Source of the DNA: Mangrovivirga halotolerans | GTDB taxonomy: Bacteria > Bacteroidota > Bacteroidia > Cytophagales > Cyclobacteriaceae | Assembly (NCBI RefSeq): GCF_026241165.1 | Contig: NZ_JAPFQN010000006.1 | Coordinates: 62,001-126,000 of the forward strand | Reading direction: 5' to 3' | DNA length: 64,000 nucleotides | In this document: one piece after another, positions 57,479 to 64,000 of the stretch | Numbering within the stretch: the first letter of the stretch is position 1 | Layout: each line of letters opens with the position of its first letter | Program-made: the position numbers and the translations under genes | Notes under the pieces: model-generated | Database searches by the model: none | What the model saw: the letters and a program-made list of their open reading frames with translations, nothing else | Told to the model about the DNA's origin: nothing

Positions 57479-57553
57479 TGGGATCTGAGGGATTCGAACC
57501 CACGACCTCTGCCCTGTCAAGGCAGCGCTCTAAACCAACTGAGCTAAGATCCC
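57479..57553 (-). tRNA. tRNA-Val (GAC)
   Basis: A 75-base cloverleaf on the minus strand. The acceptor stem GGGATCT/AGATCCC is perfect, the D arm is GCTC...GAGC, the anticodon stem CTGCC/GGCAG holds the loop TTGACAG with anticodon GAC (Val codons GUC and GUU), and the T loop is TTCGAAT. The T stem has a U-U mismatch at its second pair. The 3' CCA is not encoded (ACTTT follows the stem), so CCA must be added. A perfect -7 box lies at 57563-57570. Confidence 0.95.
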
Positions 57554-57562
57554 AAAGTGTGG

Positions 57563-57570
57563 CAAAAATA
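57563..57570 (-). promoter_or_regulatory. -7 box of the tRNA-Val promoter
   Basis: The minus strand reads TATTTTTG, a perfect TAnnTTTG box, 9 bases before the tRNA 5' end. No clear TTG is seen at -33. Confidence 0.6.
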
Positions 57571-57738
57571 CAGGATTTTATTAAAAATGATAAGATTATT
57601 GCTAAAAAATCAGAGGCAATCTCACTATTAAGCAGCTTAACCATTGGCAGATAAGGATTTAGCCCGGAATACAACGCCTGTTTCCAGCGAATTGTGTAAA
57701 TTATTATAGTCAACAATTATTATTAAACCATTCAGATA

Positions 57739-58197
57739 ATGAAAAACATTCTAATACTTTTCTCAGTCATTTGTTTATCATCGACAATACAGGCCCAAAG
57801 TGAAGCAGAAATTCTAATGGATATGTTTGAACTTGAAAAAAAAACTGCAATCGCTGAATTCATGGGCTTATCAGAAGGAAGAGCTGTTCACTTCTGGGAA
57901 ATTTACAATGATTATGAGAGCAAAAGAAAAAAGATAAGTAAGGAAAGAGTCGATCTCATTAAGGATTATGCGGCTAATTATTCGTCTTTAACCGATGAGA
58001 AAATCGATAAGATGGTTAATGAAATGATATCCATACAGGAAGATGAGTTAGCCTTACGAGTTAAATATTATAAAAAGATCAAAAAAGAATTGGGAGGAAC
58101 AGTAGCTGGCAAATTTTTCCAGGCTGAAGATGCTATCAACACTATGGTAAAAGCTTCAATTTATGATGACTTACCGATGTTACCAGATAAAAAATAA
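57739..58197 (+). CDS. Small exported helical protein
   Basis: 152 residues. A signal peptide (about 1-20, ending IQAQ) precedes a charged, almost all-helical mature part (AVHFWEIYNDYESKRKKI and similar amphipathic stretches). The size and style resemble periplasmic Spy/CpxP-like helical sensors or chaperones, but no LTxxQ motif is clear, so no family is claimed. It is a single gene, and its stop overlaps the terminator shared with the convergent DUF3127 gene. Confidence 0.7.
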   Translation: MKNILILFSVICLSSTIQAQSEAEILMDMFELEKKTAIAEFMGLSEGRAVHFWEIYNDYESKRKKISKERVDLIKDYAANYSSLTDEKIDKMVNEMISIQEDELALRVKYYKKIKKELGGTVAGKFFQAEDAINTMVKASIYDDLPMLPDKK

Positions 58198-58219
58198 GGC
58201 AGTAATTATACTGCCTTTA
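58196..58219. terminator. Bidirectional terminator
   Basis: AAGGCAGTA pairs with TACTGCCTT around ATTA. The T run is better on the minus strand (TTATTTTTTATC), so it mainly serves the DUF3127 gene. Confidence 0.75.
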
Positions 58220-58224
58220 TATAG

Positions 58225-58611
58225 TTAAAATGGTAGATCATCTTCCGGAGAATCAAACGGCGGCTCCTCGGTAGGCATAGGTGCCTGTGGGTAATCAGGA
58301 GGCGCAGCTCCTCCACCTGTAGGTCCCTGACCTGCATTTGCAGGCTGAATTCTCCATGCTTTTACATCAGTATACCACCGACCATTATATTCTCTGCTTT
58401 CAACATTGAAAGCTATATTTAAAACTGCTCCCTCATTCAGAACAGAATCATCAATTTTATCGCCCCAAATAGAAACACAAACTTTTTTTGGAAACTTATC
58501 TTCAATAGTTTCTACAATAACATCTTGTTTCTTCCATGGGCCATTTTTTCCCTGACCTTCCTGTAATGGTAATTTTTGAACTAGTTTACCGTTGAATTCC
58601 AAATTTGCCAT
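58225..58611 (-). CDS. DUF3127 OB-fold protein with SSB-like acidic C-terminal tip
   Basis: 128 residues. The first about 90 form a DUF3127 domain (LEFNGKLVQKLP, GPWKKQDVIVETIEDKFPK, VCVSIWGDKIDD, WYTDVKAWRI), which is thought to be an OB fold like single-stranded DNA-binding proteins. A flexible Gly/Pro-rich linker then leads to the end SPEDDLPF. Bacterial SSB ends in the closely similar DDDIPF, which recruits repair and replication proteins. The resemblance suggests a DNA-maintenance role (inference). It is a single gene, convergent with the small exported protein gene. Confidence 0.82.
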   Translation of the reverse strand: MANLEFNGKLVQKLPLQEGQGKNGPWKKQDVIVETIEDKFPKKVCVSIWGDKIDDSVLNEGAVLNIAFNVESREYNGRWYTDVKAWRIQPANAGQGPTGGGAAPPDYPQAPMPTEEPPFDSPEDDLPF

Positions 58612-58758
58612 AATGATATTTAATAAAATACGGAAGCATTAATAGTCATAGATATTATAAGAACTTCCGGTATGAAAATATCTTCAAGGATACGAATAAC
58701 ATCAGTATAATTCACTAAAAAATTGGCTTTTCTAACCGTTTACTATGCCCAGTCTTCT

Positions 58759-60201
58759 TTATTCTTTTTTCAAAACTAGCACATCTATTCCTTCAGAAGT
58801 CAGGTAAATTCTGTTACCCTGGTAATGATACCCATTGACCATGCTCAAGTTATTTAAAAAGTTTTCTTCCCTGTTTCCCGGACATGCTCTCAAAGTCATC
58901 TGGCCATTGAGTAAAAACTTTATTCTTTCTCCATCGACAAGATATTCTCCAGAAAAAGAGTTACATCCTGTATTTCCCTTAATCGACCGGTTATTAGGTT
59001 CAATTTTCAAATAGGGGACGGGAAGAGCAGGTAAAGAATCATTGCTGGTAGTAAATCTTTTGTTTTCCACAATCCATTTTCCTTCTGGTAACCCGGGATT
59101 ACTCTTATAAAGTTCTTCAGGGAGTTCTTTTGCAACTGTTAAATATGCCTGATGAAAATGGTGCTCAAATACATCATCTGAATGTTCAGGGAAACTATCC
59201 AGGTATATTTCTCCTGGCTCCATAATGATAGGTATTCCCGCTCTCATGTAATTATTTGTAGAAAGATATTCAGGAACTATAAGTCCGGGCAAATTCTTTT
59301 CAACCATTTTATAGGTCATTTTACCTAAGTACTTTTCATAATTTCGCTGTGCTTTTAATGTCGGTTTATTAAGCTTATTATAGGCATGTTTCAAAAACCA
59401 GCGTTTAGGAATTTCCTGCTCTTTGATCATTGATTCTGCATTTACAAACGGATTGGTAGGATTGAAATCCTTTAGCGTTTGGATTGAGATTGGCACTTCC
59501 GGCACCCAGTCATAAGGGTTTATTACCAAAAAAGCATATCCGCCCTGTGTAATGCGTTCAAAATCATATGCGTAATATAGATTTCCAGGTTTTGGAGATG
59601 CACTGCAGTAAGTTTTAAAAGTTAATTCCGGATCCAGGTTCCCTGCTTTTTGTTGATAGTGGAGATAAGAGGTTAGTAAATAGGCAATAGCTCCACCCTG
59701 GCTATGTCCCATTATTAGAAAGTCTTTTATACCCTCTTTATTCAAAGAATCTATTTTCGGAACAATTTCCTGAGAAAGATATCCGAGCCCGACTAACCAA
59801 CCCACGTGAATCGCAGCATCCGGATCTTCAGAAAGCTTATAATTAAATGTATCGTCTACATTAGGTAAAGTAATCTCACCTTCAGCCGGAACCATCGCAG
59901 CATAAAAATTTTCCAGCCAGCTTTCCATTTTATCAGTCGTACCCCTTATGCTAATTACGGCTCGCCCCTTATCATTGATCCACAAGTCCCAGCTATTATC
60001 AAGCCCCAATTCACCTGACTGATAGATCATAGAATAATTATCAGGCTTTGGATACTTTTCGCGGTAATCTTCCCTTTTAGTTGACTGTATAGATATTAGG
60101 AGTAAATCAATGTATTCAGATTTTTCAAAACCCGGAGTGATGGGTTGGGAAGAGCCTGCAAGGAATTGCATTGAAAACATGAATAGAAATACCTTTTTCA
60201 T
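58759..60201 (-). CDS. Exported class 3-type lipase fused to a META domain
   Basis: 480 residues. A short signal peptide (about 1-18) precedes an alpha/beta-hydrolase of the lipase class 3 kind: nucleophile S167 in GHSQGG, likely acid D231 in NPYDWVPEV, and a His among H347, H348 and H350 as the third residue. From about 371 a META/HslJ-like domain follows (GKWIVENKRF, NTGCNSFSGEY, MTLRACPGN), with Cys at 413 and 440. META domains occur in HslJ and related envelope proteins. The fusion is unusual to me. It should act in the periplasm or at the surface. It is a single gene, with 533 bases upstream that hold no other gene. Confidence 0.82.
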   Translation of the reverse strand: MKKVFLFMFSMQFLAGSSQPITPGFEKSEYIDLLLISIQSTKREDYREKYPKPDNYSMIYQSGELGLDNSWDLWINDKGRAVISIRGTTDKMESWLENFYAAMVPAEGEITLPNVDDTFNYKLSEDPDAAIHVGWLVGLGYLSQEIVPKIDSLNKEGIKDFLIMGHSQGGAIAYLLTSYLHYQQKAGNLDPELTFKTYCSASPKPGNLYYAYDFERITQGGYAFLVINPYDWVPEVPISIQTLKDFNPTNPFVNAESMIKEQEIPKRWFLKHAYNKLNKPTLKAQRNYEKYLGKMTYKMVEKNLPGLIVPEYLSTNNYMRAGIPIIMEPGEIYLDSFPEHSDDVFEHHFHQAYLTVAKELPEELYKSNPGLPEGKWIVENKRFTTSNDSLPALPVPYLKIEPNNRSIKGNTGCNSFSGEYLVDGERIKFLLNGQMTLRACPGNREENFLNNLSMVNGYHYQGNRIYLTSEGIDVLVLKKE

Positions 60202-60293
60202 ACCATTATATTTTAATAATCACCCTTTTAACAGGTCTCTAAAAACACAATCACATTTTAGCGATTTTCTTTCATTTTTTATTAAAAAAATCC

Positions 60294-60301
60294 TATTTTT
60301 G
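60294..60301 (+). promoter_or_regulatory. -7 box upstream of the right-end cassette
   Basis: TATTTTTG is a perfect TAnnTTTG box in the 533-base gap 60202-60734. If used, the leader would be about 425 bases. The gap holds no gene I can support. It also has an inverted repeat, CCTGTATC (60654-60661) and GATACAGG (60697-60704), 30 bases before the 60735 start. Confidence 0.35.
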
Positions 60302-60734
60302 TAATGATATAGATTTTAACATAAAATTAAAAATCGGCACCCGAGATTTTCTTTTATATCTACATTAGAAGGGAACTGCCTTTCTTATTCTATTGAATTA
60401 TTGCAAGTTAAATACTCAATAATTATCAACTGAAATTTTAAGACAGGAGAGCAAATTACAACATAACCTACCCAGGTTAGAATCTTTCAAAGAAAGCGTA
60501 TAGGCAAGAACTATTGGAATTATTATCTCACAATAGTTTTTGGTACATCATCTAGTTCAATACTTGCTCATATGGTTTAAGGACTATTCAAAAAAGAAAA
60601 TCCCATTTATATACTAAAACACTGTATTAATCAGTATTGATCTACTTACACTTCCTGTATCCTGAAAACCATATTTAAATCTAAGTCAAATTCAAAGATA
60701 CAGGGATTATAAAAAAATCTTAAGCCCCCATATC

Positions 60735-61148
60735 ATGTCAAATTTATGGAAAGAAATTGGCTTGACAATTATGCTATTATCAGCTATTTCGACTCAATTA
60801 GAAGCCCAGGAAATTACTAATTGGCAAATCCTGGAAGATAATGACTCAGTAAGCATATATTATTCATCTTTAGTTTGTGGAGATGAAATAATATTAGTAC
60901 CGGAATCCTCCGAATCACTTTCAATAAAAGTTGTTAGAAAAACCCCGGAAATCAAGGTGGTATCACTAATTCTGAAAACTACAGATGGAACAAATACCCA
61001 TCAAGGATACTATACATTTATCTTCGACAATAGTGAAGAATCTGTTTACGATTGTACAAGGCTACCGCATCAATCACCAACCGGCCCATTACCTTTCAGC
61101 AGCAGCAGTTCATTTACACTTGTCGATTTATTTATTGAAACCCTTTAG
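60735..61148 (+). CDS. Small exported protein of unknown function
   Basis: 137 residues. A signal peptide (about 1-25, ending LEAQ) precedes a beta-rich mature part (SVSIYYSSLVCGDEIILVPES; IKVVRKTPEIKVVSLILKT, in short strands) that could be an Ig-like sandwich. Two Cys are present in the mature part. I do not recognise the family. Its stop is 4 bases before the start of the T9SS cargo gene, so the two are co-transcribed; it may help or accompany that protein, but this is inference. Confidence 0.65.
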   Translation: MSNLWKEIGLTIMLLSAISTQLEAQEITNWQILEDNDSVSIYYSSLVCGDEIILVPESSESLSIKVVRKTPEIKVVSLILKTTDGTNTHQGYYTFIFDNSEESVYDCTRLPHQSPTGPLPFSSSSSFTLVDLFIETL

Positions 61149-61152
61149 AGCC

Positions 61153-63996
61153 ATGAAAAATTTATACATACTTATACTCCTTGGGTTATTAATTGCCTTT
61201 TCCGGGAAATCACAATACCCTACAATAAATTGGCAAAAAATAGATGGAGGCTCATATTCTGATTACCCATATACTGTTATTCGGTTATCTGACTCTTCAT
61301 ATTTAACTGTCGGATTTACAATATCAGCAGGAGGAAATAAAAACGGCACGGGATTCGGCCCCACTTACGGCTGGGTTGTTAAACATGACAAACAAGGCAC
61401 CACTGTATGGAAAAAGTCATACGGGGGGAATTCTCATGATAGAATCTATGATGCAATTGCATTACCTGAAGGAGGAGCTCTGCTTCTTTCATCAAGCTCT
61501 TCAATGCAATTTTCTGGTAATAAAACGGCTCCTAATAAAGGTGGATTAGATTATTGGCTTCTTAAAATAGATAATAATGGTAATATAATCTGGCAAAAAA
61601 CCTATGGAGGAATAAATACTGACTTTGCCACTTCAATAGCAAGTTCAGCGGATGGGAATTTTTATATCTCAGGATATTCACTATCCCCTATTTCTGGAGA
61701 TAAATCGCAAAATCTTAAGGGCTTTTATGACTACTGGATTTTAAAAATTGATCCTTTAGGAAATAAAATTTGGGATAAAACCATTGGAGGAAATTCAAAT
61801 GATCTACCAACAAAAGTAATAGGGAACTATGATGGAGGTTGTACAATTGCAGGTATTTCTTCATCGCCAAACTCAGGTGACAAATCAGAACCATCAATTA
61901 AAGGTTATAATTATTGGATAGTCAGACTTGATGACAATGGAAACATTATCTGGGAAAACACCCTAAGATCATTGAACACATATTCCAATAATACTGGACT
62001 TATTGAAATCAATAATTCAATTTATGTTTTAGGAACTACTTCTGGACCTGCCGGATATGATAAAACTGTCGGAAATAATCGTAGATATGATTATTGGCTC
62101 ATCAATCTAAGTAAACAAACGGGAAATCAGATATGGCAGAAATTATATGGAGGAGATGACAATGAATTATTAAATGCAATTATAAAAACCAGCAATAATG
62201 AAATCCTACTAAAAGGACACTCATTGTCAAACATTTCAGGAGACAAAACTGAACCTCGCCGAGGAGGTTATGACCTATGGTTATTAAAAATAGATAGCTC
62301 TGGTAATATAATTTGGGACAAAACTTTAGGAGGAAGCGGAAATGAAACGCCCCTTACCTTTGAAAAAGGGTTAATATCAGATTCTCAGGGTAATTTAACA
62401 TTATCAGCTGCTACAACCTTTTCTATTGGTGGAGATCACTCATTTCCAGGTTATGGACTATATGATTACTGGACTATCCAATTAAAGGATAATATCATAG
62501 ATAATACACCTCCGACTATAATAACTAAAGACATTACCATTCAGCTTGATTTATTGGGTCATGCAACGATTACCCCGCAAGATATTGATAACGGCACTTC
62601 AGACCCAAGTGGTATTGCTTTACTTGAAATTGATATTAACAATTTTGATTGCAGCAATGTAGGACCAAATACCGTAATTCTTACTGCAATTGACAATAGA
62701 GGAAATTCGGCTTCTGCTCCGGCAATTGTAACCGTAGTTGATAATATTCCTCCAACTGTACTCACTAAAAACGTTACCCTTAATCTTGATGTCACAGGTA
62801 ATGCTTCACTGGCACCTATTGATTTAGATAACGGTTCAACAGATGCTTGTGGTATTGCTTTATTTCAAAGTAAAGAGAATTTTACCTGTGCAGATATCGG
62901 AGAGAATATAATTAATCTCGCTGTAACAGACGTAAATGGAAATATAGCAAAAGGTCAGGCTACTGTTACGGTTATTAACGATAATCCAATAATTAACAGC
63001 CTTTCCCTTCCTATTAATCCTAACCCGATAGAAACGCAAATTAATGCATCAGCTACCATAACTGATGATAATATAGTAGAAGCTGAATTTAATTGGGGAG
63101 ATGGAACCAGTTCTTTGGGAACTCTTACAGGAAATGATGTTTCTGGTGAACATAGTTATCCAATTCCTGGTGTGTATGAAATTTCACTGACCATAACAGA
63201 TGTCTGTGGACAAACGGATACAGAAATTTTCCAATATGTAGTTATTTATGATCCTTATGGTGGATTTGTTACCGGGGGTGGGTATATCTGGTCACATCCT
63301 GGCTATTACACACCTGATCCACTGGCCGAAGGAAAAGCAAACTTTGGTTTTGTAGCTAAATACAAGAAAGGAGCAACAACGCCAACCGGTAACACCCAAT
63401 TTAAATTCACTGCCGGAAACTTAAATTTCCATAGTACTGAATACGAATGGTTAGTAATTGCCGGACAAAAAGCCATGTATAAAGGTTCTGGAACGATCAA
63501 TGGATTCGGAAATTATAAGTTTATGCTTTCAGCAATTGATGGTACCACAAAAGCAGATGGAGACCGGTTTCGAATGCAGATCTGGGATATGTCTGATAAT
63601 ATAATCTATGATAATCAACCCGAAGATGATGAGAATGCTGATGCCGCAACCTATCTAGGTGGTGGTTCAATCACTATTCACGACGGAAATACAAAAGGAG
63701 GAACTTCAATGGCTGAGATTATTGCAGATGATCTCAATTCTGAATCTATTAAATTCTATCCGAACCCGGTTATTTCAACAATGAATATCCAGCTAACAAA
63801 GAAGTTTATTCAAGGAGATCAATCACTGGAAATAGAAATATTTGAAACTAACGGAAGATCAGTTGAGCTCCGTGAGTATAGTGATATTTCTTCAGAGAAA
63901 ATCCAACTTCAATTGGAATACTTAAATAAAGGCATTTATCTCATGACCTTAAGAAAAGGAGAGTTCCTGGAGTATTTCAGATTTATAAAAGAATAA
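61153..63996 (+). CDS. Secreted propeller / HYR / PKD protein with type IX sorting domain
   Basis: 947 residues from the ATG at 61153 (MKNLYILIL...SGKSQ signal peptide); an upstream start at 60985 would put 56 non-signal residues before it and overlap the previous gene. Seven repeats with an IIWxKTxGG motif and YDYWLLKID (about 25-440) predict a seven-bladed propeller. Two HYR-like domains follow (about 445-615, NTPPTIITKD and NIPPTVLTKN), then a PKD domain (about 615-705, FNWGDGTS), a beta-rich module, and a C-terminal 85-residue T9SS sorting domain (FYPNPVISTMNI to the end). It should be exported by T9SS to the surface or outside. Ligand unknown. Confidence 0.88.
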   Translation: MKNLYILILLGLLIAFSGKSQYPTINWQKIDGGSYSDYPYTVIRLSDSSYLTVGFTISAGGNKNGTGFGPTYGWVVKHDKQGTTVWKKSYGGNSHDRIYDAIALPEGGALLLSSSSSMQFSGNKTAPNKGGLDYWLLKIDNNGNIIWQKTYGGINTDFATSIASSADGNFYISGYSLSPISGDKSQNLKGFYDYWILKIDPLGNKIWDKTIGGNSNDLPTKVIGNYDGGCTIAGISSSPNSGDKSEPSIKGYNYWIVRLDDNGNIIWENTLRSLNTYSNNTGLIEINNSIYVLGTTSGPAGYDKTVGNNRRYDYWLINLSKQTGNQIWQKLYGGDDNELLNAIIKTSNNEILLKGHSLSNISGDKTEPRRGGYDLWLLKIDSSGNIIWDKTLGGSGNETPLTFEKGLISDSQGNLTLSAATTFSIGGDHSFPGYGLYDYWTIQLKDNIIDNTPPTIITKDITIQLDLLGHATITPQDIDNGTSDPSGIALLEIDINNFDCSNVGPNTVILTAIDNRGNSASAPAIVTVVDNIPPTVLTKNVTLNLDVTGNASLAPIDLDNGSTDACGIALFQSKENFTCADIGENIINLAVTDVNGNIAKGQATVTVINDNPIINSLSLPINPNPIETQINASATITDDNIVEAEFNWGDGTSSLGTLTGNDVSGEHSYPIPGVYEISLTITDVCGQTDTEIFQYVVIYDPYGGFVTGGGYIWSHPGYYTPDPLAEGKANFGFVAKYKKGATTPTGNTQFKFTAGNLNFHSTEYEWLVIAGQKAMYKGSGTINGFGNYKFMLSAIDGTTKADGDRFRMQIWDMSDNIIYDNQPEDDENADAATYLGGGSITIHDGNTKGGTSMAEIIADDLNSESIKFYPNPVISTMNIQLTKKFIQGDQSLEIEIFETNGRSVELREYSDISSEKIQLQLEYLNKGIYLMTLRKGEFLEYFRFIKE

Positions 63997-64000
63997 TTCC

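Noticed and set aside
57451-57716. Two short frames on both strands over the tRNA-Val gene
   Set aside because: They read through the tRNA and show no protein family; the tRNA explains the sequence.
60985-61152. Upstream start for the T9SS cargo gene
   Set aside because: The 56 extra residues precede a normal signal peptide and overlap the previous gene in another frame; the ATG at 61153 directly begins the signal peptide.
1-64000. CRISPR arrays, insertion sequences, prophage or defence islands
   Set aside because: No regularly spaced repeats, transposase, integrase, Cas, restriction or toxin genes were seen; the gene content is mostly core metabolism.

Overview
The window is a contiguous chromosomal segment of an AT-rich Bacteroidota bacterium, most likely of the Cytophagales. 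The evidence is the gene set: type IX secretion (T9SS) parts (a PorQ-like barrel, a PorE-like propeller/OmpA protein and a cargo protein with a YPNP-type sorting tail), family-typical short CarB and LeuA, S16 with an acidic Ala/Glu/Lys tail, AccD without its zinc ribbon, and DUF4421, DUF4834, DUF6503, DUF3127 and DUF5362 proteins. Shine-Dalgarno sequences are weak and -7 promoter boxes recur in the Bacteroidota form TAnnTTTG. No phage, insertion sequence, CRISPR array or rRNA is visible. One tRNA gene is present.

Layout. 1-7.6 kb: the end of a plus-strand gene, a PAP2-like membrane protein translationally coupled to rpoN, asnS, the NAD(P)HX repair fusion nnr, and a TPR-containing histidine kinase. 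7.7-15 kb: the leucine operon leuACDB directly behind nuoABCD, all on the minus strand. 15-20.6 kb: a LON-domain protein, isocitrate dehydrogenase, a CAP-domain secreted protein, panB, and a phosphoribosyltransferase/PAS-kinase pair. 20.8-26.7 kb: plus-strand operon lon-porQ-hslU-DUF4421. 26.7-35.1 kb: SixA-like phosphatase, a large TolB-propeller amidohydrolase, a metallo-beta-lactamase-fold hydrolase, an arginase-fold protein, an unaccompanied nqrF and a radical SAM protein. 35.1-35.9 kb has no convincing protein gene but holds a candidate structured RNA with its own promoter and terminator. 35.9-42.6 kb: accD, class I fructose-bisphosphate aldolase, DUF4834, carB, DUF5362 and TerB-like genes. 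42.6-50.9 kb: tex and the 2-oxoglutarate dehydrogenase operon sucA-sucB-lpd. 51.2-55.3 kb: rpsP-rimM, DUF4407 and the PorE-like protein. 55.4-58.6 kb: DUF6503 lipoprotein, HI0933-type flavoprotein, tRNA-Val, a small exported helical protein and a DUF3127 OB-fold protein. 58.7-64 kb: a lipase-META fusion and a two-gene exported cassette ending in the T9SS cargo.

Most genes are core metabolism and housekeeping: TCA cycle (icd, sucAB-lpd), respiration (nuoABCD, nqrF), amino acid, pyrimidine and vitamin synthesis (leu, carB, panB), fatty acid synthesis (accD), translation and protein quality control. I found no clear new multi-gene defence or mobile system. The points most worth checking are the candidate ncRNA at about 35.45-35.64 kb, the lipase-META fusion, the DUF3127 protein ending in an SSB-like acidic tip, an arginase-fold enzyme missing two metal ligands, a LacI-type palindrome upstream of the aldolase gene, porQ set between two AAA+ protease genes, and the T9SS cassette at the right end.
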